Shown piece after piece: positions 32,905 through 43,017 of a DNA stretch of 64,000 bases. Origin of the DNA: Oegoconia quadripuncta (lineage: Eukaryota > Arthropoda > Insecta > Lepidoptera > Autostichidae); the NCBI GenBank assembly GCA_949316235.1, contig OX438753.1, positions 17,032,496 to 17,096,495 on the forward strand, read 5' to 3'. The notes beneath the pieces were generated by a model. It worked only from the letters and a program-made list of their open reading frames with translations, was not told where the DNA came from and searched no databases. The position numbers were made by a program, and so were the translations under genes. Each line of letters opens with the position of its first letter. Positions within the stretch are counted from its first letter, which is position 1.

Positions 32905-34000
32905 CTCATCAAAGAAGAGCTTTCAAGGTGATTTCATCAAATTTTATTGATGAAGTATCCATGTAGAGATTAGAACACTTTAATAATTGATAGAAAACGT
33001 GCCGTATATATTACAACCACTCGGAAAACATAGAATGAACCCGAACGGAAAACTGCTGTTTTTACACTTTTTTGTTGGTCAATTAGATATCGTAAAATTT
33101 CTTATTAACCATAAGTGATAATAAAATATAATGTGAATTTGAATCAATACAATAAATTATTGTCAGGTTTTCATTCGTGATAGATGTTTATAACATAAAA
33201 TTTGTCAAGAGAAAGTCAATGTTTTTTAACTAAATGGATTTTGAGCTCACTATACATATACACTATGCATATAAAAACGGGGCGATTCTTCGCCTTTTCA
33301 AATTTCTGATTTATTTGGCGCAAAAATTTTTGGAAGTACCTAAATCAAAATACCTTTTATTTGGTAAGTTATTAAAATAATATCTGAATAAATATGTAAT
33401 GAGAACTCGGACATCTCCATTAAAAAGCCCACAGTAACGAACTCTATGGATTGAAAATATAAAACATTCCTTTTTATTCCAGATTTATCTCACGATATAT
33501 TTTGCATGTGGTATACCTACATTTCGAGGGTCCGAAAATCGCCCTTCGAACCAACTGTCTATGAAATACGTACTGACAAAAAAGTAATTTAGTGTCTTTC
33601 TAATTAAGGCTGTTTTGCTAATTGCGAACAAATGATATGCTGACATAGACTTTTAATTGTGAATAGAATAGAACCTGTTACCATTCATCATAATTCTTTT
33701 ATCGGCGAAGCAAACTGATATAATGTAGCAAGAATTAGATTTTTTCTTTTCATTATTATTTTTGTTGGGATTATATTAAAATACGATACATAACGAACAC
33801 GCGCTCGTTATAACATTAGGTATACTAAAAGAAAATTCTTTTCTCGTTCAAATATACTTAACAAACTTAATTCAAGAGTTATACCCACTTTTCACAAGTA
33901 GTATCGGGGATATAAAAATGGCTCTTAGACAGAGTATGTAATATCGTTAGCCGACAGAAAGCGATCAATAATATTCGTCACATCATACATCAGATGCTTT
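32905..34000. other. unannotated sequence
   Basis: AT-rich, no recognised feature. Confidence 0.4.
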
Positions 34001-34048
34001 ACTTTATTCACCCCAAAAATTCTTTACGATTGGGGTGTTTCCCTCCTG

Positions 34049-34168
34049 TGACGTCACCTCCCTCACGATTATTTCGATATCAATCATAAAATATACTAAT
34101 GAGCTGTATATCTGAGTGCTTGCAAAATGCTGAGTGGAATAAAATAACAATTACATGTGATGACGTCA
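34049..34168. promoter_or_regulatory. two perfect CRE-like octamers
   Basis: The palindrome tgacgtca, the classical CREB/ATF binding sequence, occurs at 34049-34056 and 34161-34168, 112 bp apart. Binding in vivo cannot be judged from sequence. No gene start is evident nearby. Confidence 0.45.
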
Positions 34169-34179
34169 CAAACGGTAAA

Positions 34180-34562
34180 TCATATACCGGATGAGTTTTT
34201 ATACCGTGAGGAAAAAAATAGGGCGCATTAGGTAAGTGAAATAGAAGGTCAAAGCATAGGTTGCTTAATTTTTTTTTCAAAACTATCATCGAATAAAACG
34301 TTAATTGTGTCATGTCATTGTCATGTGTCATTCCCCATAATTACATCATTAAATTAAATAATAAAATAAAAGTTGGAGAAAATATGTGTTCCGAATAAAT
34401 TTCGCTTTGATAGGATCCGTAGGGTACGGATCCCGCCAGTCGCATATCAATCTCGCGCCGGCGCGTGCATTTTAAAAATAATAATTACATATTACCTATG
34501 CTAATACCTTCTATTTCACTTACCTAATATGCCATATTTTTTTCCTTACTCATCCGATATAT
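34180..34562. repeat. inverted repeat of about 75 bp arms
   Basis: Left arm 34180-34258 contains ccggatgagt and gcattaggtaagtgaaatag. The right arm 34494-34562 is its reverse complement with some mismatches (ctatttcacttacctaatat, actcatccgatat). The 235-bp centre holds a small perfect dyad at 34413-34433 (ggatccgt-agggt-acggatcc). This may be a decayed MITE. Confidence 0.65.
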
Positions 34563-34564
34563 CC

Positions 34565-34880
34565 GTTCGACGTTTTGAGGGTAGGTACTTCTACATAGAA
34601 GCACAGATTTCTTTACAGAGTGGTTAGTTATTCACCAACTACCGTTGTTTTTCAACTACAAGCCAGCCATTTTGGTTCTGTATTATCAACAATCGTCATC
34701 AGGTCACACGAATCTATTGCTGGGCATATTTAAGCATAGACTGACATTAGGCTGTCCTTAGGATTTAGTGTTTGGGTCGTATACCTTGAATGTAGACTTC
34801 AACAATTTCTTAGACCTATTCCTGCAGCCTCATTATCCACTATTTACGATATAAACCACTGTGTATTATCAATTTCCAGA
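34565..34880. other. unannotated sequence
   Basis: No recognised feature. Confidence 0.4.
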
Positions 34881-34965
34881 TTTTTTTATTCACAACGGGT
34901 TAGCACTTGACCTAAATCACATCTGATGTTAAGTAAAGATGTTAAGTAAAGATTGAAGCATACTT
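34881..34965 (-). repeat. SINE-A tail fragment
   Basis: T run, acgggttagcacttgacct, then a doubled gttaagtaaagat unit (34929-34955) and a short remnant. The 13-bp doubling is a local tandem duplication. Confidence 0.6.
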
Positions 34966-35149
34966 AAACGTATATATATATCACTATTCATTGCGATGTG
35001 AACTCCACAGCTTCAACTTTTTATCTAATGGGCCTGTCAATGCCATCCGCTGGAATGAAGCTAGCTTGAACTACATTTCTATAAAAAAATGATAAGATTA
35101 CCTTACCTTTGTAAACTTGTAAGACTGCTGACGTATTAAGTGAAGTACT

Positions 35150-35435
35150 TATGCTCAATTTCTCTGTGATCTGAAAAGTTAAGCAACAGTCTTGCGTGTT
35201 CAGTTCTTGACCCAGCCAAATATTAGTGTCGTTTACATGCGAGTGTTTCCATGCTTGGAGAGCATGTTAAATAGTCGGTTTCATTTGTTTCCAATTCAAG
35301 GCATTCGTTAGGCTAAGTCAGTGCTGTCGGCCCACTAATTGGGCGGCTTCTCGTTAAATACCATTCGTGTGACACAAATTTACATTAAACCCTGGAGAAG
35401 TGAGAGCTATGCCCCAACGTAAGGTTGTTGATGTT
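35150..35435 (+). repeat. 5S rRNA-derived SINE, diverged copy
   Basis: Retains aaaagttaagcaacagtctt from the 5S-like box A region, then the family body gcttggagagcatgttaaat and the 3' end gccccaacgtaaggttgttg. The box C region is badly decayed (gttcttgacccagcc). Confidence 0.6.
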
Positions 35436-35439
35436 GTGC

Positions 35440-36320
35440 ATTAGGACCCTTTAGTTCAAAAACAGTCGAAGACCGACCGAAGACCGAGAGAGATTGAAAT
35501 CAAACCAGGGAACTCTGCGACAGATATAGGTTTAAGCTTATGTTCATCATTGGAGGTCTTATAGAACCGGATGCCCCGATGTTGGAAATTGAAACCTACT
35601 ATCTGTTCGGACTAGAGTATTCAAAGTGAATGTACAACAAAAAACCGAACAGATCATTAGTTAATCCATAAAAAAACCCACTGGCTTTTAAAGGATATCG
35701 CAACATTAATAAGAGATACAGCAAATATTGGCTTATGAATACATCAAGCAGAATACGCAACCTCATATAGCGAAATATAAATAAATGATTTATTGGACAT
35801 CATTCAAAAAGTACCAACAGTTAATCCGGGCACTGTCATACACTGCGTGATTTGTGTCGGGTATCATCACAGTTGGTCGCTTCTCATCAATATTGGGCAC
35901 GTAATGTAGGATACAACCACTAAAACTGACACTTTTATGTTGTAATAAAATTTTTATTTCTTTGTGTGTATTCTGGTCAACACATCTTTTCCGTGTGCCA
36001 GTCGTAAAAGGTGGAGAGATTTATTTAGAAATTTCATGTCATAGACCATTAGCATTATAGCATAGAGTGCTTTAAAATGACAATTCTGTGGGGGATAATA
36101 AATATCGCAATCGAAAAAAAGCGTCTTGCCCTCCATAATATCAAATATTTACATTTTGTGGTTTGAGTGATTGAACAACGCGAATTTATTTTCAACAGAT
36201 CGTCTTGTGGGATACAAACATACAATCAAAAATGTCACAATCTTTATCAAAACTTCGTAGTCAGATGTTCCAAACTCAATCATTTAGGTATAGGTGTTCT
36301 AAACATTAAAATTATAATTT
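35440..36320. other. unannotated sequence
   Basis: No supported gene. 35980-36015 may hold a very decayed repeat F core (ccgtgtgccagtcgtaaaag). Confidence 0.4.
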
Positions 36321-36324
36321 TTTT

Positions 36325-36605
36325 TTTTTTTTATATGAGAGGTCGGTAAACGAGCATGCGGGTCACCTGATGGAAAGCAATCACCGCCGCCCTTGTACAC
36401 CCGCAACACCAAAAGGGTCACAGATGCGTTGCCGGCCTTTGAGGAAGGTGTAGGCTCGTTTCTTGAAGGTTCCAATGTCGTACTCGTTCGGGAATACCGC
36501 TGCCGGAAGTCCGTTCCACAGGGTGGTCGTACGTGGTAAGAAGTTTCTTGAGAAACGTACAGTGGTAGACTTCCACTCATCCAGGTGATGTGGATGGAAA
36601 TTTAT
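36325..36605 (-). mobile_element. CR1/Jockey-group LINE 3' end, recent copy
   Basis: Minus strand. The final 75 codons of ORF2 are open ([38 protein letters not shown]), ending at a stop at about 36381, followed by the 3' tail and an A run (T run at 36320-36332). By eye it differs from 16673-16942 at only a handful of positions, so both copies are recent relative to most repeats here. 5' truncation at about 36605. Confidence 0.85.
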
Positions 36606-36611
36606 TGAAAC

Positions 36612-36727
36612 ATCCACGATTCACCTCTCGAAATATATGGAAATGCAAATTGACCCCATTGGCATTGAAACGTGCAAAACTGATGTTTTTTTGGCATAAA
36701 CCACTTTTAGTCGCCTTTTACGAAACA
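36612..36727 (-). repeat. repeat F fragment
   Basis: The sense strand reads gtttcgtaaaaggcgactaa, then ttttgcacgtttcaatgcc, matching 14325-14395. Confidence 0.5.
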
Positions 36728-36729
36728 TG

Positions 36730-37085
36730 AAAAATATGAAGCACTGGCAATATCATTTACAAAATGTAATTACATTTTTATATTACGCATAAAAAGCATC
36801 TCTCTTTTATTTATTGAAATCCAGTGGTTTTCTTATTCAATTAAATTAATATGAATAATAAAGTCGCCTGGTAATTTGAGGGATAGGAGGAAAGGGACGC
36901 CGGTAGCCTGGCTTGAAACCGATACCGAAATGTTTCTATCAAACACTTCATTCGCAACACCGCAGTCACCGCAGTTAAACCCATCTGATTATGGCAGACC
37001 CGCCATGAATGAGCCGGGGTTTTATCTTACGGTACGCCATTCCAGTTCGGCTATTTGCTATTCAGTGATGTACAGTTCTACTAAA
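36730..37085. other. unannotated sequence
   Basis: No supported gene. The frame at 36876-37103 has no motif. Confidence 0.4.
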
Positions 37086-37087
37086 GT

Positions 37088-37275
37088 TCATTATCTATGT
37101 TAATAAAAGGCAATGTCCTGATTAACCGAGTGACCCAGAGATTATCGCACAGCCCAAACGCGTGGACCGATGTTGTAAAATTTGGCAGGTGCTTTTCTTT
37201 CGTTTAGGAGCATTAAGAAGGATTTTTTTGGATTCCCACTCCGAATGTTGTCAAAGGGGAGGGGGATAAATATTT
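37088..37275 (+). mobile_element. Helitron-like fragment, 3' end missing
   Basis: The block taataaaaggcaatgtcctg, gattatcgcacagcccaaac and tcgtttaggagcattaagaa resembles the left and middle of a common short lepidopteran repeat related to 519-737. No CTAG end was found. Confidence 0.4.
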
Positions 37276-37420
37276 CAAAAAACTTCAATATCTCTGAAAC
37301 TAAGGACTCTTGAAAAATTTAAGAGGTATGTAGACTTTACTATTCAAATAAAAAAGTGTGTTACAACAATTGTCTTATTTCTTACCAAAAGCAATGAAAT
37401 TCTTAAATAAGATTCATTCT

Positions 37421-37672
37421 GTTTGGTGTAGTAGTTAGCAACTCTGACCACTATACCAAAAAGTTGCGGGTTCGAATCCCGCTAGAGGCATATGTTTGTG
37501 TGATGAATACGGACATGTGTACCCGAGTTATGGATGTTTTCATTTATAATAAGTATTCATTAAAAAAATGTCTTTATGTAGTATATAAACCATCTGGTAT
37601 CCACAACACAAGCCTACAGTTTCTTACTGTGGAACTAGATGGCGCTGTGTGTATGTCTAAGGATATTTATTT
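37421..37672 (+). repeat. SINE-B, full-length copy
   Basis: Complete, in sense. Head: A-box-like tggtgtagtagttagca and a perfect B box gggttcgaatccc (37468-37480) with a 5-bp T-arm stem gcggg/cccgc. Body: gatgaatacggacatgtgta, cccgagttatggatgttttc. Tail: gaactagatggcgctgtgtg and a tttatttattt run. The D-arm-like part resembles Val/Asp-type tRNAs; the source tRNA is inferred. Confidence 0.85.
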
Positions 37673-37674
37673 AT

Positions 37675-38355
37675 TTATTTATTATTTATTTATTAGCGAT
37701 AGTTCTATGTACAAACGCTAGATGGCGCTAGTAGTATTTTAAAATGCTCTGTAGTTATTCTGCTTTCCTTTTTACTCGACTGAAGAGAAGGTTATGTTTT
37801 CAGGTATCTATATATGTATGTAGGATTCTTTATTCCCTGGTAAAACCCAAATGAATTTTATTGAATGAGGTAATGTTATATTCGTCGTGACAGCCCAAGT
37901 ATCGATAGGTGACATCCCAAGAAAGTAAACTACAGCGACAGTAACAAAAAAAACTAAAATGTATAATATTGTAAGAGAGATATACTATGCAGTATGTTTG
38001 GAGAGCTTCTAAATCACATAGTCAGTTCCATCTTTTTAGTTGACTTTTTGCACAGTTGGGTTTTTAAATTTCTTTCTAAATATGTTTTTATTACTTGTTA
38101 TCAGTCTTTAATATTAAGAAACACGCCCAATGCCGTCAAAATTATAACACCTGTCGTTTTTCGTCTGGGTTTAAAAATGCCTGTGCAAATATCTCCCTGA
38201 AAGTGTTGCAATACCGACTAGATCCCACGAGAATATGCCTGTAGTATTCGTCGAACTAGGCAATAGGAATCCGAGCGCATTGAAATTAATCCCACTATGA
38301 TATCGTTTTAACCAATAGGTATATAAAATAAGGTGGAGGTTCGCAATTCGTTGTA
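37675..38355. other. mostly unannotated; includes a repeat end at 38098-38185
   Basis: The ataacacctgtcgtttttcg block at 38140 repeats the motif at 12563-12645 and 48605-48715. The remainder is unrecognised. Confidence 0.4.
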
Positions 38356-38360
38356 TACAG

Positions 38361-38437
38361 GGTGAAATTTAATTCGTGTCATTCCAGTTTACTGGTGACT
38401 CCACTCCTGACTACGAACAAACTTTCCACTAGGAACC
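38361..38437. mobile_element. half of a MITE, cut by SINE-A
   Basis: Starts cagggtgaaatttaattcgt after TA, followed by tttactggtgactccactcc and tgactacgaacaaac. This matches the inverted repeat of 55447-55934. It stops where SINE-A begins at 38438. Confidence 0.6.
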
Positions 38438-38568
38438 ATTTTTTTTTATCTTCAACGGGTTAGCACTTGACCTCAATCACACCTGATGTTAAGTGAAGAT
38501 TAGGCCGAAGGTGGTAGCGTACTGACCCGGAAACCCCATCTTATTTGGGGGACTGGCTATCTTATCTT
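38438..38568 (-). repeat. SINE-A copy, 5' truncated
   Basis: T run, acgggttagcacttgacctc, ggccgaaggtggtagcgtac and gggggactggctatcttatc, then a breakpoint directly before a perfect hairpin. Confidence 0.75.
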
Positions 38569-38575
38569 AATATAT

Positions 38576-38615
38576 GCAATGTTATGCAATATTGCTTAAT
38601 ATTGCATAACATTGC
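38576..38615. repeat. perfect 17-bp hairpin
   Basis: Arms gcaatgttatgcaatat and atattgcataacattgc are exact reverse complements around the 6-base loop tgctta. It sits 8 bp after the truncated SINE-A. Confidence 0.9.
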
Positions 38616-38619
38616 TTAA

Positions 38620-38905
38620 TAAGCTTGGGATTAATAAAAAGAAGAAAAAGTAGGAATAATATGGTTTCCACATACAGTACAGTACTACTCTCGGAATTAA
38701 TCTAAATATCTATCTTAGCTTTTACACATAGATTAGTTAGATATTTTCATTTTCGTAGACAGTTATATGGTCATTTACATAGTGCACATCATTGTATACT
38801 TCCTAACGTATAATCTAAGGTAGTGGTACAAGTTACAAGTTTTTTGTAAGAACTAGTCTAGCTGATGTTTGGTCGGTAGATGGAAATAATTCGTCATTAA
38901 AAAAA
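38620..38905. other. unannotated sequence
   Basis: No recognised feature. Confidence 0.4.
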
Positions 38906-38910
38906 AAAAA

Positions 38911-39130
38911 AATATTTCGGCCTCTTACACCAATCATCTAGTCCCAACATAAGCAAAACTTGTGCTATGGATACTAGATAACGGATAAATATACATAAAT
39001 GTTTATAACATCCATGACTCGGGAATAAATGTTCGTATTCATCACACAAACATTTACCCCTAGCGGGATTCTAACCCGCAACCGTTGGTTTCGTTGACAG
39101 GGTCATTATCCACTACACCAACCGGTCGTC
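38911..39130 (-). repeat. SINE-C, full-length copy
   Basis: The sense head holds ggtgtagtggataatgaccc and a B-box-like gggttagaatccc (one mismatch). The body has gtgtgatgaatacgaacatt and gagtcatggatgttataaac. The tail ends ggtgtaagaggccgaaatat with a run of A (T/A run at 38899-38912). Confidence 0.8.
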
Positions 39131-39198
39131 AAATTCGTATAGATAATTTCGTGAGGCCTGCTTAAATATTCTTTTACTCAGCATGCATTTATGAGCAA

Positions 39199-39345
39199 CT
39201 AGCTGTTGCCCGCGACTTCGTTCGCGTGGAACATTTCATCAAAATCGGATCTGCAAAAAAATTTGCCTGTATGTTAATCTGTCTCGCAACCAAATTTCCC
39301 ACACACACACACACACAAACTTTCGCATTTAAGAGTTGGTATTCA
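39199..39345 (-). mobile_element. Helitron-like element, internally deleted
   Basis: Minus strand. The 3' end is gaacgaagtcgcgggcaaca plus gctag, with the hairpin-forming cgcg pair and a CTAG terminus at 39199. The 5' side is accaactcttaaatgcgaaa with a (GT)n run (ca repeat at 39299-39318). Much shorter than the copy at 20874. Confidence 0.6.
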
Positions 39346-39349
39346 CCAC

Positions 39350-39630
39350 TAAGTTACAATGCGATTGTCCAGAATTGTACACAATAATTATTCAAGTATT
39401 ACAAAACAGAAAAACCGATAGTACGATGATGAAAATGGATTTGCATTACTCTAACCCAGTGGCGTGCCCTCCATACATGCAGAAAGGCAGTGCCAACCCT
39501 AATGAATTGTAAGCTTTCCTCGGAATGCATTGACAAGATCACTGATTCATACGGATATGAACAGAAATATTCTAAACAGTGGCGAGGATTGCTACAAGAG
39601 TAAAAATACAACTACAAAATAATAATTTCT
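39350..39630. other. unannotated sequence
   Basis: No recognised feature. Confidence 0.4.
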
Positions 39631-39766
39631 TTTTCATTTATACATGTATTTATTTACAAAAAAAAATGTATTTGTGTAGTTTATCAACCATCTAGTATCC
39701 ATAACACAAGCCTAGATGCTTACTGTGGACCTGATGGCGCTGTGTGTTTGTGCAAAGACATTTATT
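39631..39766 (+). repeat. SINE-B copy, 5' truncated
   Basis: Body and tail only: ttatacatgtatttatttac, catctagtatccataacaca, ggacctgatggcgctgtgtg, followed by a tta-rich run. Confidence 0.7.
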
Positions 39767-39769
39767 ATT

Positions 39770-40285
39770 ATTATTATTAATTTTTGTTTATAACCGCATC
39801 CTCTTATTCCTTGCGCCGCCAATCCAAGCTGTCTTCCAAAAGATATTTCTCACACGCGCTCCGTATTCTAATTGCATTTATTTGCACATCCACTTCCCGT
39901 GGATGGAATTTCCCGTGCATGTGTGCATTAAGTTAATTTAACAGTGTAGATTGAACTTTGTACCGTCGTGGTTCGTGTCAAGATCTCGTGTGGAAATGCA
40001 CACAACAGAAATTCGGAGCGGATCGCAGTAGTCTCTTGGCGTTCACAACGTTTCGTGATTGCGCCATACCTAGTGGATAGATCCTTTTGCATTTGATGAA
40101 AAATAAATTTTAAAACTAAAAGTTGGACTACGAAAGTTAGAATATGAAATTTTTTATAACTTATCAATATATTTTATTTACTCGTTGATGCTGCAATAAG
40201 AGCCTATTGAAAACATCTGACAAGTTAAGTGATATAGATATTATCCATACTTAGTGCAGATATTATACTGATTTATTTTTTTATG
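39770..40285. other. unannotated sequence
   Basis: No supported gene. Two overlapping frames (39744-39941 plus, 39928-40167 minus) lack motifs. Confidence 0.4.
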
Positions 40286-40287
40286 AA

Positions 40288-40600
40288 GGAGCGTCGGTGG
40301 CTCAGCGTTTAAGACGCGGTCTCCCAATTTGAGAAGTCCGTGTTCGATTACCAGGTAGGCCATGTACCAATTGTTTATAAATTTAATTTAATTACTTATG
40401 TGCACTTATCCAACTGCTCTTACACGGTGAAGGAAAACACCACGACGAAGCCTGCATGCCTGAGAAATAAAAATTCAAAGGCATGTGAAGTCTCCAACCC
40501 GCATTGGGCCAGCGTGGTGGGCTATGGCCTACTCCCTCATATGTGGGGGAAGGCCTGTATCTCTGCAGTGGGATGTTTACGGGCTGAGATGATAATGATA
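40288..40600 (+). repeat. SINE-D, full-length copy
   Basis: Head: ggagcgtcggtggctcagcg (A-box-like tggctcagcgt) and a B-box-like gtgttcgattacc at 40341-40353. Body: ttaatttaattacttatgtg, tgcctgagaaataaaaattc, gcgtggtgggctatggcc. End: cagtgggatgtttacgggct and gatgataatgat. A tRNA-derived SINE with a head distinct from the other three families. Confidence 0.8.
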
Positions 40601-40609
40601 TTTTTTATG

Positions 40610-40875
40610 GTAAGACAAAAGCTGAAAGTCACGCAACGAGCTATGGAAATGGGGATACTCAGCGTTTAACTACGTGAACGAATCAGGAACGAAGAATTCC
40701 GTAGGTGAACGAAGGCCACTGATTAGTAAGATGAAGTGGCAGTGGGCAGGGCACATAGCTCGAAGAACTGATGGTCGGTGGGGCATTAAAGTCCTTGAGT
40801 GGAGACCACGCACCGGCAAGCGCAGCATAGGAAGTCCACTCACAAGGTGGACATACGACCTGATAAAGGACCCCA
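40610..40875 (+). mobile_element. RTE-type LINE C terminus
   Basis: Translation blocks in order are KVTQRAMEMGILSV, RERIRNEEFRR and, in another frame, MKWQWAGHIARRTDGRW, KVLEWRPRTGKRSIGSP and TRWTYDLIK. These are the conserved C-terminal motifs of RTE-class reverse transcriptases. Stops at two places and a frameshift near 40730 make it a relic. It begins 10 bp after the SINE-D copy, which raises the possibility that the two share a 3' end; only one junction is available to judge. Confidence 0.75.
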
Positions 40876-40893
40876 CCTGTCGAACAAGTTATA

Positions 40894-40978
40894 CATATTT
40901 CGGTAGACCAAATGCAGATCTAATTATCCAATGTATTGTTTACCCTGTAAGTATTGCTAAGTAAAGATGCAAGATTCC
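40894..40978. repeat. direct repeat, left unit
   Basis: About 85 bp from atatttcggtagacc to aagatgcaagattcc. The second unit is at 41550-41635 with two or three differences. The units flank two inverted SINE-B copies. Confidence 0.85.
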
Positions 40979-40984
40979 TTATTC

Positions 40985-41200
40985 GACGACCTGTTTGGTG
41001 TAGTGGTTAGCAACTCTGACCACTATACCAAAAGGTTGCGGGTTCGAATCCCGCTAGGGGCATATGTTTGTATGATGAATACAGACATGTGTTCCCGAGT
41101 TATGGATGTTTTTCATTTATACATGTATTTATTAACAAAAAAAAATGTATTTATGTAGTATGTCCACCATCTGGTATCCACAACACAAGCCTATAGTAAC
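40985..41200 (+). repeat. SINE-B copy, left half of foldback
   Basis: A complete head, with A-box-like tggtgtagtgg and perfect B box gggttcgaatccc at 41039-41051, and the body to the ccacaacacaagcctatag block. The usual tail (gaactagatggcgctg) is missing; instead a hairpin joins it to an inverted copy. Confidence 0.8.
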
Positions 41201-41212
41201 TATAGGCTATAT

Positions 41213-41273
41213 AAATAATAAATGTGTATTTATGCAAGCAACTGTTGCTTGCATAAATACACATTTATTATTT
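41213..41273. repeat. perfect 30-bp hairpin between two SINE-B copies
   Basis: Left arm 41213-41242 (ending tatgcaagcaac) and right arm 41244-41273 (starting gttgcttgcata) are exact reverse complements around one base. A 7-bp dyad, ctatagt-a-actatag, lies just upstream at 41191-41205. Confidence 0.95.
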
Positions 41274-41285
41274 ATTATTATATTA

Positions 41286-41544
41286 AATATCCTTCGACAT
41301 ATACACAGCGCCATCTAGTTCCACAGTAAGCAACTATAGGCTTGTCTTGTGGATACCAGATGGTTGATATATTACATAAATACATTTTTTTTGTAAATAA
41401 ATACTTATTATAAATGAAAACATCCATAACTCGGGTACACATGTCCGTATTCATCACACAAACATATTCCCCTAGCGGGATTCGAACCCGCAACCTTTTA
41501 ATATAGTGGTCAGAGTTGCTAACCACTACACCAAACAGGTCGTC
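41286..41544 (-). repeat. SINE-B copy, right half of foldback
   Basis: Full length on the minus strand, from head (gacgacctgtttggtgtagt in sense) to tail (gaactagatggcgctgtgta). B box complement gggattcgaaccc at 41478-41490. It faces the copy at 40985. Confidence 0.85.
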
Positions 41545-41549
41545 AATAT

Positions 41550-41635
41550 ATATTTCGGTAGACAAAAATGCAGATCTAATTATCCAATGTATTGTTTACC
41601 CTGTAAGTATTGCTAAGTAAAGATGCAAGATTCCT
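41550..41635. repeat. direct repeat, right unit
   Basis: Second copy of 40894-40978, with gacaaaaatgcagatc in place of gaccaaatgcagatc. Confidence 0.85.
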
Positions 41636-41639
41636 ATTC

Positions 41640-42135
41640 AGTCACAATTCGTTCAATGTACGATGAGGTGGAGGTGTAAACTACGCAATATGAAATAGTA
41701 GAATTTAAAGACTAGGATTCACAAATAATCCGAAAGTAAATTTTCCTACCATGCGTGTTATATACTAGTACATTACTTTATCACACGGGAAAGTTTTATC
41801 GAGACGGACAAAATATTAAAGAAGCTTCATTACACGAGTCCGACTTGTGTTTGATCTGTTGCAACTGTTATAACAGAATAGGTATTTGGACTTCATAAAT
41901 ATTTTTTTTAATTCAAATTTTTCCGTAAATATTGTCCGATTCAGATGGGATTAAAAATTTTAAATAGACGTTGGAAGAATTAACATTTTTTTTATGGAAA
42001 ATTATATTATTATAGTAAGCATATATTGCAATATTTTTTTTAATACAAGTATATTCTCTAAGTATTTAACTACACATTTGACAAATTGAGCGCTACTCGC
42101 CGGCTGAAGTGATTTTATAGGATGCTTTCTAATTA
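41640..42135. other. unannotated sequence
   Basis: AT-rich, no recognised feature. Confidence 0.4.
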
Positions 42136-42138
42136 ATA

Positions 42139-42441
42139 TTTTTATGCACAACGGGTTAACACTTGACCCCAATCACACCTGATGTTAAGCGAAGATAAGG
42201 CCGAAGGTGGAAACGTACTGACCCGGAAATCCCATCTTATTTGGGGGATTGGCTATCTTGTCTCTGACAACCGGAACACAACAATGCTATTAACATTGCT
42301 GTTTGGCGGCAGAATTAGATGAGATGGTGGTAGCTAGCGAGGCGGACATTCAAAATGCCCTATGCATGTATGCCGCTAAGGATCGAACACGCGACCTACG
42401 ATTTGTAAACCCTATGTTGTTTACATTGAGCTACGGAGGCG
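42139..42441 (-). repeat. SINE-A, nearly full-length copy
   Basis: Minus strand. The body and tail are in family order. The head is present with a mutated B box (gatcgaacacgcg at 42383) and an A-box-like region in cattgagctacggaggc. A short deletion lies near 42361, where the ccaaccaaaccgagtac block is missing. Confidence 0.8.
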
Positions 42442-42444
42442 ATC

Positions 42445-42830
42445 AAAATATATTATGAAGTTCTGTAAGAAAATCCTTTTCTATGGTATGAAAGGAATGC
42501 GAACTGAAGCGACATCTGATCGCAAGTGCTTCATCGTCCGTAAACATTCCCAACTCGAGGTATGAATGCTTTACCGACCTTTGTGAGCTCTATTGAAGCG
42601 TCTCTTGAAGATTTTTTTGACTACGCACTACACTTTACCGGGTGGGGGAAGGGGTGGAGGCGAACGTGGGTGCGCTAAGCCCAGGCCTCTTGCAGGCAAT
42701 GTTTTAAGGGAACAGTCAGACGGTAGTTCGTGCCGCAACTAATCACACAATAAGGTTAGAAAAAGGATTACTGAGTTTAATGTAGTCTCTCCCAAGATTT
42801 ATTTAGGTTTTAAGTGGAGGATTGTGCTTT
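42445..42830. other. unannotated sequence
   Basis: No supported gene. A G-rich stretch (cgggtgggggaaggggtgga) lies at 42639-42658. Confidence 0.4.
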
Positions 42831-42834
42831 GAGG

Positions 42835-42905
42835 CAGCCGGGTTGGCAATCGCAGAATTTTGTGAGCCCTTCGATGATGCTGCTGCTCATCACTGGTGTA
42901 GATAG
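42835..42905 (-). repeat. repeat F segment
   Basis: Reverse complement resembles 32117-32205: acaccagtgatgagcagc, then ttctgcgattgccaaccc. Confidence 0.4.
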
Positions 42906-43017
42906 ACTTGGTCCTGTTCTATCTCCCGATAACCACGATGAAGGAGGTTGAATATGAATACCCCTCAGGTTTAAAGTGATAGTTTTAAATCTCAGACCAA
43001 CGGAAAAGAAAAATAGA

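Noticed and set aside
37421..37500. Possible tRNA gene (A and B boxes with T-arm stem)
   Set aside because: No closing acceptor stem and the same block recurs with a long shared body at many loci, so it is a SINE head. The same applies to heads at 12311, 23793, 40288, 40985, 41286 and 49337.
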